Source: Pleurocapsa minor HA4230-MV1 (GTDB lineage Bacteria > Cyanobacteriota > Cyanobacteriia > Cyanobacteriales > Xenococcaceae). From it: 64,000 nt of DNA. Location: assembly GCA_019359095.1 (NCBI GenBank), contig JAHHHZ010000017.1, forward strand, positions 248,001 through 312,000, given 5' to 3'. Numbering within the stretch: position 1 is the first letter of the stretch; every line of letters begins with the position of its first letter. The notes under the pieces are model-generated. The model was not told where the DNA came from. It ran no database searches and worked only from the letters and a program-made list of their open reading frames with translations. A program made the translations under genes and the position numbers. This document shows, one piece after another, positions 49,436-59,153 of this stretch.

Positions 49436-50497
49436 TTAAACAAGTGCTATGGCAGGCTGCTGCCAGCGATCTACTGCTTTACCAACGATCGCTAGTTCCT
49501 GAATCAGTCGATCAAAGCGATCGGGAGTCAAACATTGAGCACCGTCAGACAGAGCTTTAGCGGGGTTAGGATGAACCTCAATCATTAGAGAATCTGTCCC
49601 AGCAGCGATCGCCGCTTTCGCCATTGTCGGAACAAGTGCAGATATCCCCGTAGCGTGGCTGGGATCGACCATAATTGGGAGGTGAGTTAAAGAACGCAGT
49701 ACAGGCACAGCAGAAAGATCTAAGATATTGCGAGTGTAAGTGCGATCGAAAGTACGAATACCTCGTTCGCAGAGAATAACGTTGGCATTGCCAGCCGCCA
49801 GGATATATTCAGCAGCCATCAGCCAGTCATCAATAGTGGCAGCCATACCGCGCTTGAGCAGCACTGGTTTGTCTTGCGCTCCCACCTTCTTCAATAGCGA
49901 GAAGTTCTGCATATTTCTGGCACCAATTTGCAGGATATCAGCCACTTCGGCAACCCGATCGAGATCGGCTGTATCCATTACTTCTGTGATTATCCCCAGT
50001 CCCGTCACTTCTCGCGCTTTCGCCAGTAAGTCCAAAGCACTTTCGCCATGACCTTGGAAGGAGTAAGGTGATGTGCGAGGCTTGTACGCTCCACCTCGAA
50101 GGAACTTAGCTCCTGCTGCCTTGACTCGCTGTGCCGTTTCCACAATCATCGACTCGTTTTCTACCGAGCAGGGACCAGCTACCAGTACAATGGGTTGATT
50201 TTCCCCAAAGGTAACAGCACCGTTGGGTGTAGGCACGATGACTTCGCTCGCTTCGCCATAGCGATATTCCCGACTGACTCGCTTGAAAGGTTTTTCTACT
50301 CGCAAAACTTGTTCGATCCTAGGACTTACTTCCTGCACCTGTAGCGGATCGAGATCCGCCGTATCGCCAATCATACCGATTACGACCTTGTGTTTGCCAA
50401 CACTTTTTTCTGTCGTTACCTGCCAGGTAGCTCTCAACTCTAAACAAATCCGATTAATTTCTTGTTCTGACGTACCAGATTGAATCACAACGATCAT
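49436..50497 (-). CDS. aroF: DAHP synthase, class I beta (AroF/AroA type), in trp/scy block
   Basis: A 353-residue DAHP synthase of the I-beta subclass: an N-terminal ferredoxin-like regulatory domain (about residues 1-75, [17 protein letters not shown]) and a catalytic barrel with [19 protein letters not shown] near residue 90, [15 protein letters not shown] near residue 137 and VDPSHATG near residue 295. It is the last gene of the minus-strand run trpA-trpB-trpD-aroF, 48 bp after trpD. A DAHP synthase sits at the same place in the Nostoc punctiforme scytonemin cluster. It would raise chorismate supply for pigment synthesis. Confidence 0.9.
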   Translation of the reverse strand: MIVVIQSGTSEQEINRICLELRATWQVTTEKSVGKHKVVIGMIGDTADLDPLQVQEVSPRIEQVLRVEKPFKRVSREYRYGEASEVIVPTPNGAVTFGENQPIVLVAGPCSVENESMIVETAQRVKAAGAKFLRGGAYKPRTSPYSFQGHGESALDLLAKAREVTGLGIITEVMDTADLDRVAEVADILQIGARNMQNFSLLKKVGAQDKPVLLKRGMAATIDDWLMAAEYILAAGNANVILCERGIRTFDRTYTRNILDLSAVPVLRSLTHLPIMVDPSHATGISALVPTMAKAAIAAGTDSLMIEVHPNPAKALSDGAQCLTPDRFDRLIQELAIVGKAVDRWQQPAIALV

Positions 50498-50545
50498 TTT
50501 AAAATTCTTTTTGTTTTACTTGTTAAATAGAGTGGGTTTAGCCCA

Positions 50546-51628
50546 CTAATGAAGAAATTGAGCCAGTTGTGACAACTTTCTCCAGGCTTCTCCACTTTGC
50601 AGCACCTCTTTAGCCAGGGCAAAACCCCGTGCAAACGTATCGAAATTAGGCTCTTCGCCGATGGCTTCGCCCACAAAAAGTGCTAACGCAGCGTTTAAAG
50701 CAACGACATCCTGCTGTGCCTGAGTACCCCTACCTTGAAGTACTGTTCTAAGAATATCCGCGTTTTCCTGCACGTCGCCACCCCGTAGTGCCAACGTGGG
50801 AGCATTTTTAATGCCGAGTTCTTTGGGGTCTAACTTAATTAAGCTTACTTTGTCAGTGGCGATCGCCAGATCGTTAATATCTGCTAATCCTGCTTCATCT
50901 AATTTTTCCCGTCCGTGAACGATAACCGCTCTGGTTCCCAATTGAGATAAAACTTCGGCAAACGTTTTGACCAATGTTGGGTCGCTCACTCCAATCACTT
51001 GCCCAGTAGGATGTAAAGGATTGACAAGCGGGCCTAGCAAATTAAAAATAGTGCGTATTTTGAGGGTTTTCCGCAGGGGAGCAACGGCTTTAAGGGCAGG
51101 ATGCCAGCCAGGAGCAAACAGAAAAGTAATGCCCACCTCGCTTACTGCTCTTTGGATCTTTTCTGGTTCAGCCCTCAGATTGACTCCTAAAGCTTCCAAA
51201 ACATCTGCCGAACCAGTTTTACTCGAGGCTGAGCGATTACCGTGTTTAGCTACCTTGATTCCAGCAGCAGCCGTTACAAAAGCAACCGCCGTAGAAATAT
51301 TAAAGGTTGATGCTCCATCTCCTCCCGTACCGCAGGTATCAACTAACGGAGACGTGTTTGTTAATGTGTTTTCGAGTTGTACTGACTGGGAGTGCAAAAC
51401 CTGCACCATGCCCATCAGTTCTGGAGCCGAGACGCCTTTTGCCTCAAACGCTGCTAAAATCGCTCCCGATAGGACGGTCGGAATAGATTCGCTCAGCCAG
51501 CCCTGCATCAGATCGGTCGCTTGGTCAACTGAAAGTGATTGTTTGGCCAACAATTGTTGTAACAAACTCGACCAGCTAGAGGAGTCAGACGTTGACGATG
51601 GTTTTTGAGCAATGAAAGTTTCTACCAT
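50546..51628 (-). CDS. trpD: Anthranilate phosphoribosyltransferase
   Basis: A 360-residue TrpD, joining anthranilate and PRPP. The PRPP-binding loop [18 protein letters not shown] is near residue 97, [21 protein letters not shown] near residue 128, and the metal-site acidic pair KLDEAGLAD near residue 243. The N-terminal [20 protein letters not shown] matches the helical domain. It lies 71 bp after trpB and 48 bp before aroF. It is probably a cluster-linked extra copy, as in other scytonemin loci, but whether another trpD exists is not visible. Confidence 0.95.
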   Translation of the reverse strand: MVETFIAQKPSSTSDSSSWSSLLQQLLAKQSLSVDQATDLMQGWLSESIPTVLSGAILAAFEAKGVSAPELMGMVQVLHSQSVQLENTLTNTSPLVDTCGTGGDGASTFNISTAVAFVTAAAGIKVAKHGNRSASSKTGSADVLEALGVNLRAEPEKIQRAVSEVGITFLFAPGWHPALKAVAPLRKTLKIRTIFNLLGPLVNPLHPTGQVIGVSDPTLVKTFAEVLSQLGTRAVIVHGREKLDEAGLADINDLAIATDKVSLIKLDPKELGIKNAPTLALRGGDVQENADILRTVLQGRGTQAQQDVVALNAALALFVGEAIGEEPNFDTFARGFALAKEVLQSGEAWRKLSQLAQFLH

Positions 51629-51699
51629 AAGTCAATTTTGTTACTGATTGTGTGTTTACACCCTCGATTTTTTATCGATTTCTTCCTGTTGCCTGTTGC

Positions 51700-52935
51700 C
51701 TATTGTAAATTCCAGAATTTGGCAACAGTTTGCACGTCTTTGTCCCCGCGTCCAGAACAGTTAATGACAATTCGAGGACTTCCTTCTAACTGGGGACAGA
51801 GGGTTTCTAGATAAGCAAAAGCGTGAGCCGTTTCTAAAGCTGGAATAATTCCTTCTAATTTAGACACGCGCTCAAAAGCCTCTAAAGCCTGATCGTCGGT
51901 AATGCTGTAATATTCAGCGCGTCCGCTATCTTTGAGATAACTATGCTCCGGCCCGACGCCAGGGTAGTCTAGTCCAGCACTAATTGAGTGTGCTTCGATC
52001 ACCTGACCCTCATCGCTTTGAAGTAGGTAACTCATGGCACCGTGCAAAACACCAACTCGTCCCTTGGTTAAGGTAGCAGCGTGTTTTTCTGTTTCAACGC
52101 CTTCCCCAGCTGCCTCAACGCCGATGAGACGCACTGTCGGTTCGTTAACAAACTCGTGAAAGAGTCCGATCGCATTAGAACCACCGCCGACGCAGGCTAA
52201 AAGAATATCTGGTAATCCTTGCCATTTTTCTCGTGCCTGAGCGCGGGTTTCCGTGCCGATGATGGCGTGGAAATCTCGAACTAGCTGGGGATAAGGATGC
52301 GGCCCTGCAACGGAGCCAAGAATATAGTGTGTGTTCTCTACGTTTGTTACCCAGTCACGGATTGCTTCACTAGTAGCGTCTTTGAGGGTACCCGTGCCTG
52401 CCTTTACAGGAGCAACGGTTGCGCCCATTAGCTTCATGCGGAATACGTTGAGTGCCTGGCGTTCCATGTCGTGAATGCCCATATAGACGATGCACTCTAA
52501 TCCAAATCGAGCGCAGGCAGTGGCAGTAGCTACTCCGTGCTGTCCAGCTCCCGTTTCGGCAATAATGCGCTGTTTGCCCATGCGTTTAGCGAGAAGTACC
52601 TGCGCTATAGCATTGTTGATCTTATGCGCCCCCGTGTGGTTTAAATCTTCGCGCTTTAGATAGATTTGCGGCCCGCTACCGTGCTTAGCATAGTGAGCGG
52701 TGAGTCGCTCGGCAAAGTAGAGAGGACTGGGACGACCAACATAATCTCGCAGGAGATCTTGCAGTTCTGCTTGGAAGCTTGGTTCGCTGCGATATTGCTT
52801 AAAAGCAGTTTCTAGCTCGGCAAGAGCTGGCATCAAAGTTTCTGGCACGTACTTACCGCCGAAGCGTCCAAATCGACCCAGCGGATCGGGACGAGATTGT
52901 GTTGTTGAAGTTTGAATATCTGGTGTACTAACCAT
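51700..52935 (-). CDS. trpB: Tryptophan synthase beta chain
   Basis: A 411-residue PLP enzyme joining indole and serine to give tryptophan. The PLP Lys is in the motif [10 protein letters not shown] (about residue 104); the phosphate loop [11 protein letters not shown] is near residue 247; the [16 protein letters not shown] start is the usual TrpB1 N-terminus. All catalytic motifs look intact. It pairs with trpA, which lies 52 bp upstream on the same strand. Confidence 0.97.
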   Translation of the reverse strand: MVSTPDIQTSTTQSRPDPLGRFGRFGGKYVPETLMPALAELETAFKQYRSEPSFQAELQDLLRDYVGRPSPLYFAERLTAHYAKHGSGPQIYLKREDLNHTGAHKINNAIAQVLLAKRMGKQRIIAETGAGQHGVATATACARFGLECIVYMGIHDMERQALNVFRMKLMGATVAPVKAGTGTLKDATSEAIRDWVTNVENTHYILGSVAGPHPYPQLVRDFHAIIGTETRAQAREKWQGLPDILLACVGGGSNAIGLFHEFVNEPTVRLIGVEAAGEGVETEKHAATLTKGRVGVLHGAMSYLLQSDEGQVIEAHSISAGLDYPGVGPEHSYLKDSGRAEYYSITDDQALEAFERVSKLEGIIPALETAHAFAYLETLCPQLEGSPRIVINCSGRGDKDVQTVAKFWNLQ

Positions 52936-52987
52936 TTTTGATCCTCTAATTTGTGTGTAAAAGACGCATTTATATAAAACAGGGGGT

Positions 52988-53809
52988 TTATAGCACGGTT
53001 GCTTTTTCTTTCATCGGCGCGATCGCTGTTTTCAGTTCTCGACAGAGGGACTCAATCGCCTGCAATCCTTCTGTTGGCGTACCCTGAGCCAACCGTTTAA
53101 CAAAAGCACTACCCACGATCACCCCATCTGCTCCCCAATCCATAACCTGGCGAGCCTGTTCGCTGCCAGAAATACCAAAGCCAACGCCAATCGGTTTATC
53201 GGTCATTTGGTGCATTTGTGTTAGTAAATCTTTGACCCGTCCCTGAACTTGCGATCGCACGCCTGTAACTCCTGTAACGCTTACTAAATAGATAAATCCC
53301 TGAGACTTTTGGGCGATCGTGGCGATCCGCTCTTGAGAAGAGGTAGGAGCGACCAATAAAATAACTTCAACACCGACGCTGGCAGCCGTTTCTAACAGTT
53401 CGGCAGACTCATCGACAGGTAAATCGGGTACGACTAATCCTTGCACTCCTACCTGGGAGATTCGCTTCATAAATGGCTCGACACCCAGGTTGAGAATCGG
53501 GTTGTAGTAAGTGAAGAGAATAATTGGTGCCTGTAGGTCGGGACTAACCGACTCGACCAGCTTTAGCACCTGCTCTAAATTAACCCCATTTTCTAAAGCG
53601 CGAGTAGCTGCTGCTTGAATCACGGGCCCGTCGGCTAGAGGATCTGAGTAGGGAACTCCTAGTTCGATCGCGTCAGCACCGTTACGATCTAATATTCGTA
53701 ATGCCTCGGCTGTCGTTTCCAAGTCTGGATCTCCAGCGGTGATAAAGGGAATGAGAGCGCACTGTTGGCGCGATCGCAATGTTTGAAAGCATTGAGAAAT
53801 TGTAGTCAT
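52988..53809 (-). CDS. trpA: Tryptophan synthase alpha chain
   Basis: A 273-residue TIM-barrel enzyme that cleaves indole-3-glycerol phosphate to indole for TrpB. Catalytic Glu is in [19 protein letters not shown] (about residue 50) and Asp in the same strand-loop region (about 60); the phosphate site GFGISGSEQ is near residue 212. Start is ATG at 53807-53809. It is followed by trpB. Between it and trpEGC lies element A, so the four genes trpA-trpB-trpD-aroF may have their own promoter or depend on read-through across the element. Confidence 0.97.
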   Translation of the reverse strand: MTTISQCFQTLRSRQQCALIPFITAGDPDLETTAEALRILDRNGADAIELGVPYSDPLADGPVIQAAATRALENGVNLEQVLKLVESVSPDLQAPIILFTYYNPILNLGVEPFMKRISQVGVQGLVVPDLPVDESAELLETAASVGVEVILLVAPTSSQERIATIAQKSQGFIYLVSVTGVTGVRSQVQGRVKDLLTQMHQMTDKPIGVGFGISGSEQARQVMDWGADGVIVGSAFVKRLAQGTPTEGLQAIESLCRELKTAIAPMKEKATVL

Positions 53810-53826
53810 TTGTCTGATTAGTAGCT

Positions 53827-53969
53827 AAGTAGGTGGGTGTAATTAAATTGGAAATGAGGTTAGGGAGTAACAAGTAACGAGTAACGAGTAACGAGTAACG
53901 AGTAACGAGTAACGAGTAACAAATAGCTCTAAGGGTAGGGGTTTGATCAATTATTTTGCCTACCTACTT
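53827..53969 (-). mobile_element. MITE-like element A, with eight heptamer units
   Basis: A 143-bp non-coding element with terminal inverted repeats AAGTAGGTGGG (53827-53837) and CCTACCTACTT (53959-53969). It holds eight tandem 7-bp units GTAACRA (53867-53922). Minus its heptamers, its 87 remaining bases match element B (57668-57797, opposite orientation) with only four differences apart from one insertion. It ends 5 bp from the stop codon of trpEGC. No clear target-site duplication was seen. Confidence 0.8.
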
Positions 53970-53974
53970 ATTGG

Positions 53975-56900
53975 TTATAAATTTTGAGCAATGGGTGCGA
54001 CTGATGGCTGCACTACCTCTTTTTCCTCGTTCAGAATTTTGCAGACGGCCTGCTCTATGTCTGGCTGCTTGACTAAAGACTCTCCAATCAGCACGGCACG
54101 CGCTCCCGCTTGAGCCACCCGTTCTAAATCGGCACGTTCTGACAAACCTGACTCGCTAACTACTTTTATTCCCCTGCTCTCTATCTGTTCTCGCTGCTGC
54201 TGAATTAATTGTTCGGTAGTTTTAAGATCGACAGAAAAGTTTTCAAGATCGCGATTATTAATTCCGAGCAGGCGCAAGCCAGTTAAAGAAAGGGCGCGAT
54301 TGAGTTCTGCTGCTGTATGCACTTCTACCAATGCCGTCATGCCTAGAGAATGGATCGTGTTTAAAAAGTCTTGCAGATCGCGATCGCTTAAAATAGCAAC
54401 GATAAGTATTACCGCATCGGCTCCTGCTGCTCTGGCTAAGTAAATTTGGTGAATGTCGATGATGAAATCTTTGCATAGCAGCGGTAAAGATACGCTGCGA
54501 CGAATCAAATGCAAATTATCAAAACTGCCTTGAAAAAATTGGCTATCGGTTAGCACCGACAAACAGGTAGCACCAGCTCGTTCATAAGATCGAGCAATAC
54601 TAACAGGATCGAAGTCTGCTCGAATAATTCCTTTACTTGGCGAAGCTTTTTTCACTTCGGCAATTAAGCTGGGATGGCTATGACTTGACTGTAAGGCTAA
54701 GAGAAAGTCTTTGGCTGGTGGCACTGCGCGAACTTGACTTTTTAGCTCCAGAAGAGTCAGCGAAGCCTGCATTTGAGCTACTTCTTGTTCTTTATGCCAA
54801 ACAATTTCTTCGAGAATATGACGTGGTTCAGTATTAGAAGCCGCAATTTGGTAGCCTTTTCCTACTTGGTGAGGCACTCGACGACGAATTTGTATACTTT
54901 GACTGGACTTAGCGTAGCTTTGAATTACGTTTTTAATAATCGACAAGCCAACTCCACTTCCTAGGGTCATAATCGACTCTGGGTGAAACTGAACCGCAGC
55001 GATCGCCTTAGTTTTATGTTCGATTGCCATGATTACGCCATCTTCCGACAGTGCGGTTATTTTCAGTTGCTCGGGCAACCTGTCAGCCTGAGCATACAGG
55101 GAATGGTATCGACCGACCTCAAAAGATTTCGGAACGTTTTGAAACAGTGCTGAATCTTCAACAATGTCAATGCGAGACGTTTTGCCGTGTTGGGGATAAT
55201 CTAAAATACCTAGTTCCCCTCCAAACGCTTCGACAATACCTTGCAGTCCCAAACATACGCCAAAAACTGGCAGTTCGCGCCGAACGCAGCTCATAACGGT
55301 TTCGGGAACGCCAAAGTCCCTTGGGTTACCAGGGCCAGGAGAAAATACGACGAGATCGAAAGCTTGGCGATCGAATATCGATTCGCAAAAACCGTGACGT
55401 AAGGTAGTAACAATTGCTCCAGCTTGACGCAGGTAGTTAGCTAAGGTGTGTACGAATGAGTCTTCGTAGTCGATGAGCAGCACTCGCTTTTGAACTCGAT
55501 CGGGGGATTCTTGGCTTTTGTTGGCTTTAGTCGTTTTCCCACTCTTGTCAGTCCGATCGACATAGCTTAGGGTCTGAAACAGGGCAGCAGCTTTGGTAAG
55601 GGTTTCTTGTTCTTCGGCGACAGGATCTGAATCATACAAAACAGTCGCTCCTACCCGTACTTCGGCAATAGAATTTTTAAGCCGCATTGTCCGCAGTGTT
55701 AGACCTGTATTGATATCACCGTTAAAAGCTAAATAGCCTACAGCACCACCGTACCAGCGCCGAGGGGTATGTTCGCGCTCCTCAATAAACTGCATAGCAG
55801 ATCGCTTGGGCGCACCTGTAACGGTGACAGCCCAGGCGTGGGTCAGAAAAGCATCGAGGGCATCAAATTCGGGGCGCAAAATTCCTTCAACGTGATCGAC
55901 AGTGTGAATAAGGTGACTGTACATCTCTATTTGACGGCGACCAATTACCCGTACCGAGCCTGGCTCACAAATTCGAGACTTATCGTTGCGATCTACGTCA
56001 GTACACATCGTTAACTCGGCTGCATCTTTATCAGAGTTAAGCAGCAGGCGAATCTGAGCAGCATCACCGATCGCATCGACACCACGACCAATCGTACCGC
56101 TAATCGGGCAGGTTTCTACGTATTTACCCTCTACCCGCACAAACATTTCTGGAGAAGCACCGATCAGATATTCTCCCCCCAAATTAAGCAAGAAGCCATA
56201 GGGACTTGGATTTATTTGCTGTAAGGTACGAAATAAATCTGTAGGCGAAGCTACGCAGGATCTATAAAAGTTCTGACTCGGAACAACTTCAAATAAATCA
56301 CCGCGACGGAAGTATTCTAAAGCTTCTTCTACCTTCTTGGCGTACTCGCCTGGTACATGATCCGATTCTCGTTCGGGCGTTAACCGCTCTGCACGGTAGT
56401 CGATAAATTCACCAGTCCGAGGCATTCCTTGTGTACTACCGTGTTCAGTTTCAAACTCATATTGATATCGATATGCTTGCAAAAGATAGTAGTCTACAAC
56501 AAACAGCTCGTCAGGCAGATATAGCACCAAATCTCGCTGGTCGGCAGAGCGATCGCGATGTTTGGCAATTGACTCGAATTGGAAGACTAAATCGTAACCA
56601 AAAGCTCCATAAAGTCCCAGTTTTTCGTCTTCACCACTATAAAAAACTTGAGAAATTTCGCGGATAACACTAAACACAGAAGGTTGCTTACTTCGTTCTT
56701 CTTCGGTAAAAGACTGGGTTGTCTGCTGGATGGAGCCAACAATACTATCTTCCTCTACTGAAACCTCTTGAAGCTGCGGATGTCGGTAAAGGCGATCTCC
56801 TAAATGGGACAAAAGTACTCTGCCACGTTCGTTGAGGGCTTTTAAGGTAAAGTGGCGATCGCGTGTCGTCAGCTCTAAAGGCGGATTAACAAATCCAATT

Positions 56901-57085
56901 GCCCACCGTTTGTATCGTCCAGGATATTCATAGCTACTAACTAACAACCCTCCCCGTTGAGAATCTAGACACGATAGAACGGATTCTATCGCCTCGTCCA
57001 TTTGCATCTTAACGGTAGAGCGAGAGACTTGAATACCACCTCGAGTCGTGTAGCGATAAGAATTTGAAGTCATAGAAAATTTCAA
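53975..57085 (-). CDS. trpE: Trifunctional TrpE-TrpG-TrpC fusion
   Basis: A 1036-residue protein with three tryptophan enzymes in one chain. Residues 1-520 are anthranilate synthase component I ([50 protein letters not shown]). After a Lys/Ser linker, residues about 533-725 are the glutamine amidotransferase component II, with Cys in GVCLGLQG and His/Glu in VQFHPES. Residues about 745-1030 are indole-3-glycerol phosphate synthase ([32 protein letters not shown]). Catalytic residues look intact in all three. TrpE-TrpG fusion is known in scytonemin clusters with trpC as the next gene; here trpC is joined in frame. The gene is exactly flanked by inverted elements A and B. Confidence 0.95.
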   Translation of the reverse strand: MKFSMTSNSYRYTTRGGIQVSRSTVKMQMDEAIESVLSCLDSQRGGLLVSSYEYPGRYKRWAIGFVNPPLELTTRDRHFTLKALNERGRVLLSHLGDRLYRHPQLQEVSVEEDSIVGSIQQTTQSFTEEERSKQPSVFSVIREISQVFYSGEDEKLGLYGAFGYDLVFQFESIAKHRDRSADQRDLVLYLPDELFVVDYYLLQAYRYQYEFETEHGSTQGMPRTGEFIDYRAERLTPERESDHVPGEYAKKVEEALEYFRRGDLFEVVPSQNFYRSCVASPTDLFRTLQQINPSPYGFLLNLGGEYLIGASPEMFVRVEGKYVETCPISGTIGRGVDAIGDAAQIRLLLNSDKDAAELTMCTDVDRNDKSRICEPGSVRVIGRRQIEMYSHLIHTVDHVEGILRPEFDALDAFLTHAWAVTVTGAPKRSAMQFIEEREHTPRRWYGGAVGYLAFNGDINTGLTLRTMRLKNSIAEVRVGATVLYDSDPVAEEQETLTKAAALFQTLSYVDRTDKSGKTTKANKSQESPDRVQKRVLLIDYEDSFVHTLANYLRQAGAIVTTLRHGFCESIFDRQAFDLVVFSPGPGNPRDFGVPETVMSCVRRELPVFGVCLGLQGIVEAFGGELGILDYPQHGKTSRIDIVEDSALFQNVPKSFEVGRYHSLYAQADRLPEQLKITALSEDGVIMAIEHKTKAIAAVQFHPESIMTLGSGVGLSIIKNVIQSYAKSSQSIQIRRRVPHQVGKGYQIAASNTEPRHILEEIVWHKEQEVAQMQASLTLLELKSQVRAVPPAKDFLLALQSSHSHPSLIAEVKKASPSKGIIRADFDPVSIARSYERAGATCLSVLTDSQFFQGSFDNLHLIRRSVSLPLLCKDFIIDIHQIYLARAAGADAVILIVAILSDRDLQDFLNTIHSLGMTALVEVHTAAELNRALSLTGLRLLGINNRDLENFSVDLKTTEQLIQQQREQIESRGIKVVSESGLSERADLERVAQAGARAVLIGESLVKQPDIEQAVCKILNEEKEVVQPSVAPIAQNL

Positions 57086-57244
57086 AAATTCTAATAGTGT
57101 TATGCAAACATGAAGATAGTTGCTCTTTTAAAAGCAAAAATACCAGAGTAGACTTAATAAATTAATTTCAGGCACTGCAAAAGTAATGAAATAATGCAAA
57201 TGCAGATATATTTAGAACTTAGCAATTACTTGCGTTTCACTTCA

Positions 57245-57301
57245 ATGAATAATCTTTAGGTGACTTTCATGAATAATCTTTAGGGTGGGTGAGCAATCTT
57301 T
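57245..57301. repeat. Direct repeats upstream of trpEGC (candidate operator)
   Basis: Two perfect 16-bp copies of ATGAATAATCTTTAGG 24 bp apart (start to start) and one weaker copy 22 bp further, 160-216 bp upstream of the trpEGC start codon. AraC-type regulators bind direct repeats, so this is a plausible target of the neighbouring AraC-type response regulator. Confidence 0.5.
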
Positions 57302-57667
57302 TTGCTTTTTAACCAACCTCTAGATCGCTGGGTACGTTTCAGTCTTCATATTTCACTCAATTTTTTCATTAAAAGTTTGTTGTTTAGAAAAAGTGCGATT
57401 TAATTCTTAAATCTCTATCATTCTGGATTGAATCAAGATCAGCCAAACATTACTTGTAGCAACAATTCTTTTGACTATTCGGGGTTATTTGCGCCACACA
57501 AATCGAAACAAAAGAATCTCAATCAAAGGATTATTCATTGTCTCTTCACTCAAAATTTTCTAAGCTTTTTATGAAGCAGAATTGATATTGTTCTAAAAAT
57601 TCTTGACCTACAAACAATTAAGGTTCATGAGCTTTTAACTAGAAAGTACTTGTAGCCACCTGCTACT

Positions 57668-57797
57668 AAGTAGGGAGGCAAAATAATTTATCCTAAAGGA
57701 TACACTTCGTTATCAAACTCCTACCCTTAGAGCTATTTGTTACTTGTTACTCGTTACTCTCTAACCTCATTTCCAATTTAATTACACCCACCTACTT
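57668..57797 (+). mobile_element. MITE-like element B with nested 22-bp insertion
   Basis: A 130-bp element in opposite orientation to element A. Its ends are AAGTAGGGAGG (57668-57678) and CCCACCTACTT (57787-57797). It holds only three heptamer units (57742-57762) against eight in A, and carries an extra 22 bp (about 57691-57712) that includes the palindrome TCCTAAAGGA. Without these differences both copies have 108 bp including three heptamers. Confidence 0.8.
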
Positions 57798-57959
57798 AAT
57801 TACACGGTTGTACTTATCAAGTGTTTAGGCGATCTCAATTCATACTGACTATTACGTTTTCTAATTCTACTAGTGCAATGCGGTGAGATTAGCATTGACA
57901 GGAATTTGATAGCGTCAATGACATATTTTTACAGGCATTTAATTCAAACTTATGGACTT

Positions 57960-58955
57960 ATGGAAGAAACATTAAACGAATCGATAACCGAACCAACAAT
58001 GGAGGCTGATTTTAGTGGTACTGACACTGGTATTGGCAATACCGATAACGGTAATGGCAACAACTTTCTCGGCGACTCTGAGGGAGAATCTGGCAGTAAC
58101 AACCAGGCTGACGGTAACGGTAACTGGTTTTATGGAAATGATAACCAAGCTAACGGTAACGGTAATTGGAACTTTGGCGACGGCAACCAAGTTAACGGTA
58201 ACGGTAATTGGAATTTAAACGAAGAAAGCGGTACTACCTTGGACTCCGTTGTTGCAGGAGAAAATAATTCTCTCCCTAGTAGCGGTCTTCCAGTCGATGC
58301 ACTTGGCGGCAATAACCCAGTTCTTGCTGGTGGGAGCGATACGCCTACGACCGTTGGCGAAGGTGAGACAATAGATACGGCAGATCCAACTGGCAATCAA
58401 AACACTGTTAACGGTAACGGTAATTGGAATTTTGGTAGCAATAACGATACTTATGGTAACGGTAACTGGAATCTTGGCGATAATAATGAAGTTAGCGGCA
58501 ACGGCAATCGTCCAAGTGGTGACGACAACAGCATCTCTGGTAACGGTAATCGTGTCACTGGTGACGGCAACAGCATCAATGGCAATCGCCTCAGTTTAGA
58601 TGAAAACGACTTAAACGTATTGGGTAATGGCGATCGCTATCTCCAAACCGATACAGACGGCAATGTCTCCTTAATTAGCGATGAGTCTGCAAGCGATTCT
58701 AACTACACTTTCGACTTTGGCGGTGTGGTTGAATCGTCTGCGGATGGCGAAGTAGATGAGCTTCTAAACGGAAACGAACTATCGGCCGATGGCGATTTGG
58801 CAGGTCAGGATGTCATTGACCAGGTTTACGGCAGCTTAAACTCTGGTATGGGTTCTTTCGCAGATGGTGGCGATGCTGTAGATAGTGCAGCGGGAATCTT
58901 CCCAGAAGGAGAAATTCTGGGTGACGCATCTCCTGACGCTCTAACTGTTATGTAG
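57960..58955 (+). CDS. Asn/Gly-rich 14-residue repeat protein in scytonemin locus, unrecognised
   Basis: A highly acidic, Asn/Gly/Asp-rich protein of 331 residues with no signal peptide. Nine imperfect 14-residue repeats with consensus N-x-x-x-G-N-G-N-[W/R]-x-x-G-[D/S]-[N/D] occur in two blocks: one copy at 58038-58079 and three at 58101-58226, then five at 58401-58595. The rest is Ser/Asp/Gly-rich with few hydrophobic residues. The pattern suggests a regular solenoid or unstructured polymer. I chose ATG 57960, where the composition begins; ATG 57918 or GTG 57873 are in frame. It leads the plus-strand genes ending in scyABC, 198 bp before the next gene. Confidence 0.7.
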   Translation: MEETLNESITEPTMEADFSGTDTGIGNTDNGNGNNFLGDSEGESGSNNQADGNGNWFYGNDNQANGNGNWNFGDGNQVNGNGNWNLNEESGTTLDSVVAGENNSLPSSGLPVDALGGNNPVLAGGSDTPTTVGEGETIDTADPTGNQNTVNGNGNWNFGSNNDTYGNGNWNLGDNNEVSGNGNRPSGDDNSISGNGNRVTGDGNSINGNRLSLDENDLNVLGNGDRYLQTDTDGNVSLISDESASDSNYTFDFGGVVESSADGEVDELLNGNELSADGDLAGQDVIDQVYGSLNSGMGSFADGGDAVDSAAGIFPEGEILGDASPDALTVM

Positions 58956-59153
58956 GGCAGATGAGGCTTAATCGAGCAAGTCTTTCGTAAATTCTATCTT
59001 CCGTGCTTCTGGGCTGCAAAACAACAAATTGACGGGAGAAAAGGCTATCTGCGTATAAGCGCTTTGTGGTCGAGAAGCATGTTCTAGATCCGAAGGTGCG
59101 TCTTTCTATAACTCTTTCGTTGACAACTTTGTAAAATTTCACAGGATATTAAA

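Larger units (their letters stand above)
57086..57959. promoter_or_regulatory. Divergent control region between trpEGC and the repeat-protein gene
   Basis: An 874-bp non-coding stretch holding the promoters of trpEGC (-) and of the plus-strand scy-side genes. It contains a 16-bp perfect direct repeat ATGAATAATCTTTAGG at 57245-57260 and 57269-57284 (24-bp spacing), with a weaker third GAGCAATCTTT at 57291-57301, and element B at 57668-57797. No gene was seen. The direct repeats are candidates for a regulator-binding site, which is inference. Confidence 0.5.

Noticed and set aside
50967-51608. Plus-strand 213-codon frame opposite trpD
   Set aside because: trpD is complete with all motifs on the minus strand; the opposite frame is a shadow with no recognisable domain.
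53867-53922. CRISPR-like array of short repeats
   Set aside because: Units are 7 bp and directly adjacent without spacers, and no cas gene is near. It is a heptamer tandem repeat inside a MITE-like element. The same holds for the tracts at 2796-2856, 15711-15768, 31101-31135 and 36174-36250.
53975-57085. Possible frameshift or two separate genes in trpEGC
   Set aside because: The frame is continuous through both linkers, and each of the three domains keeps its catalytic motifs, so a true fusion is the simpler reading.
58130-58396. Open frames on the opposite strand and other frames of the Asn/Gly repeat gene (also 57972-58190 and 58015-58218)
   Set aside because: They follow from the repeated codons of the real gene; their products are low-complexity reflections of it, with no start signal.
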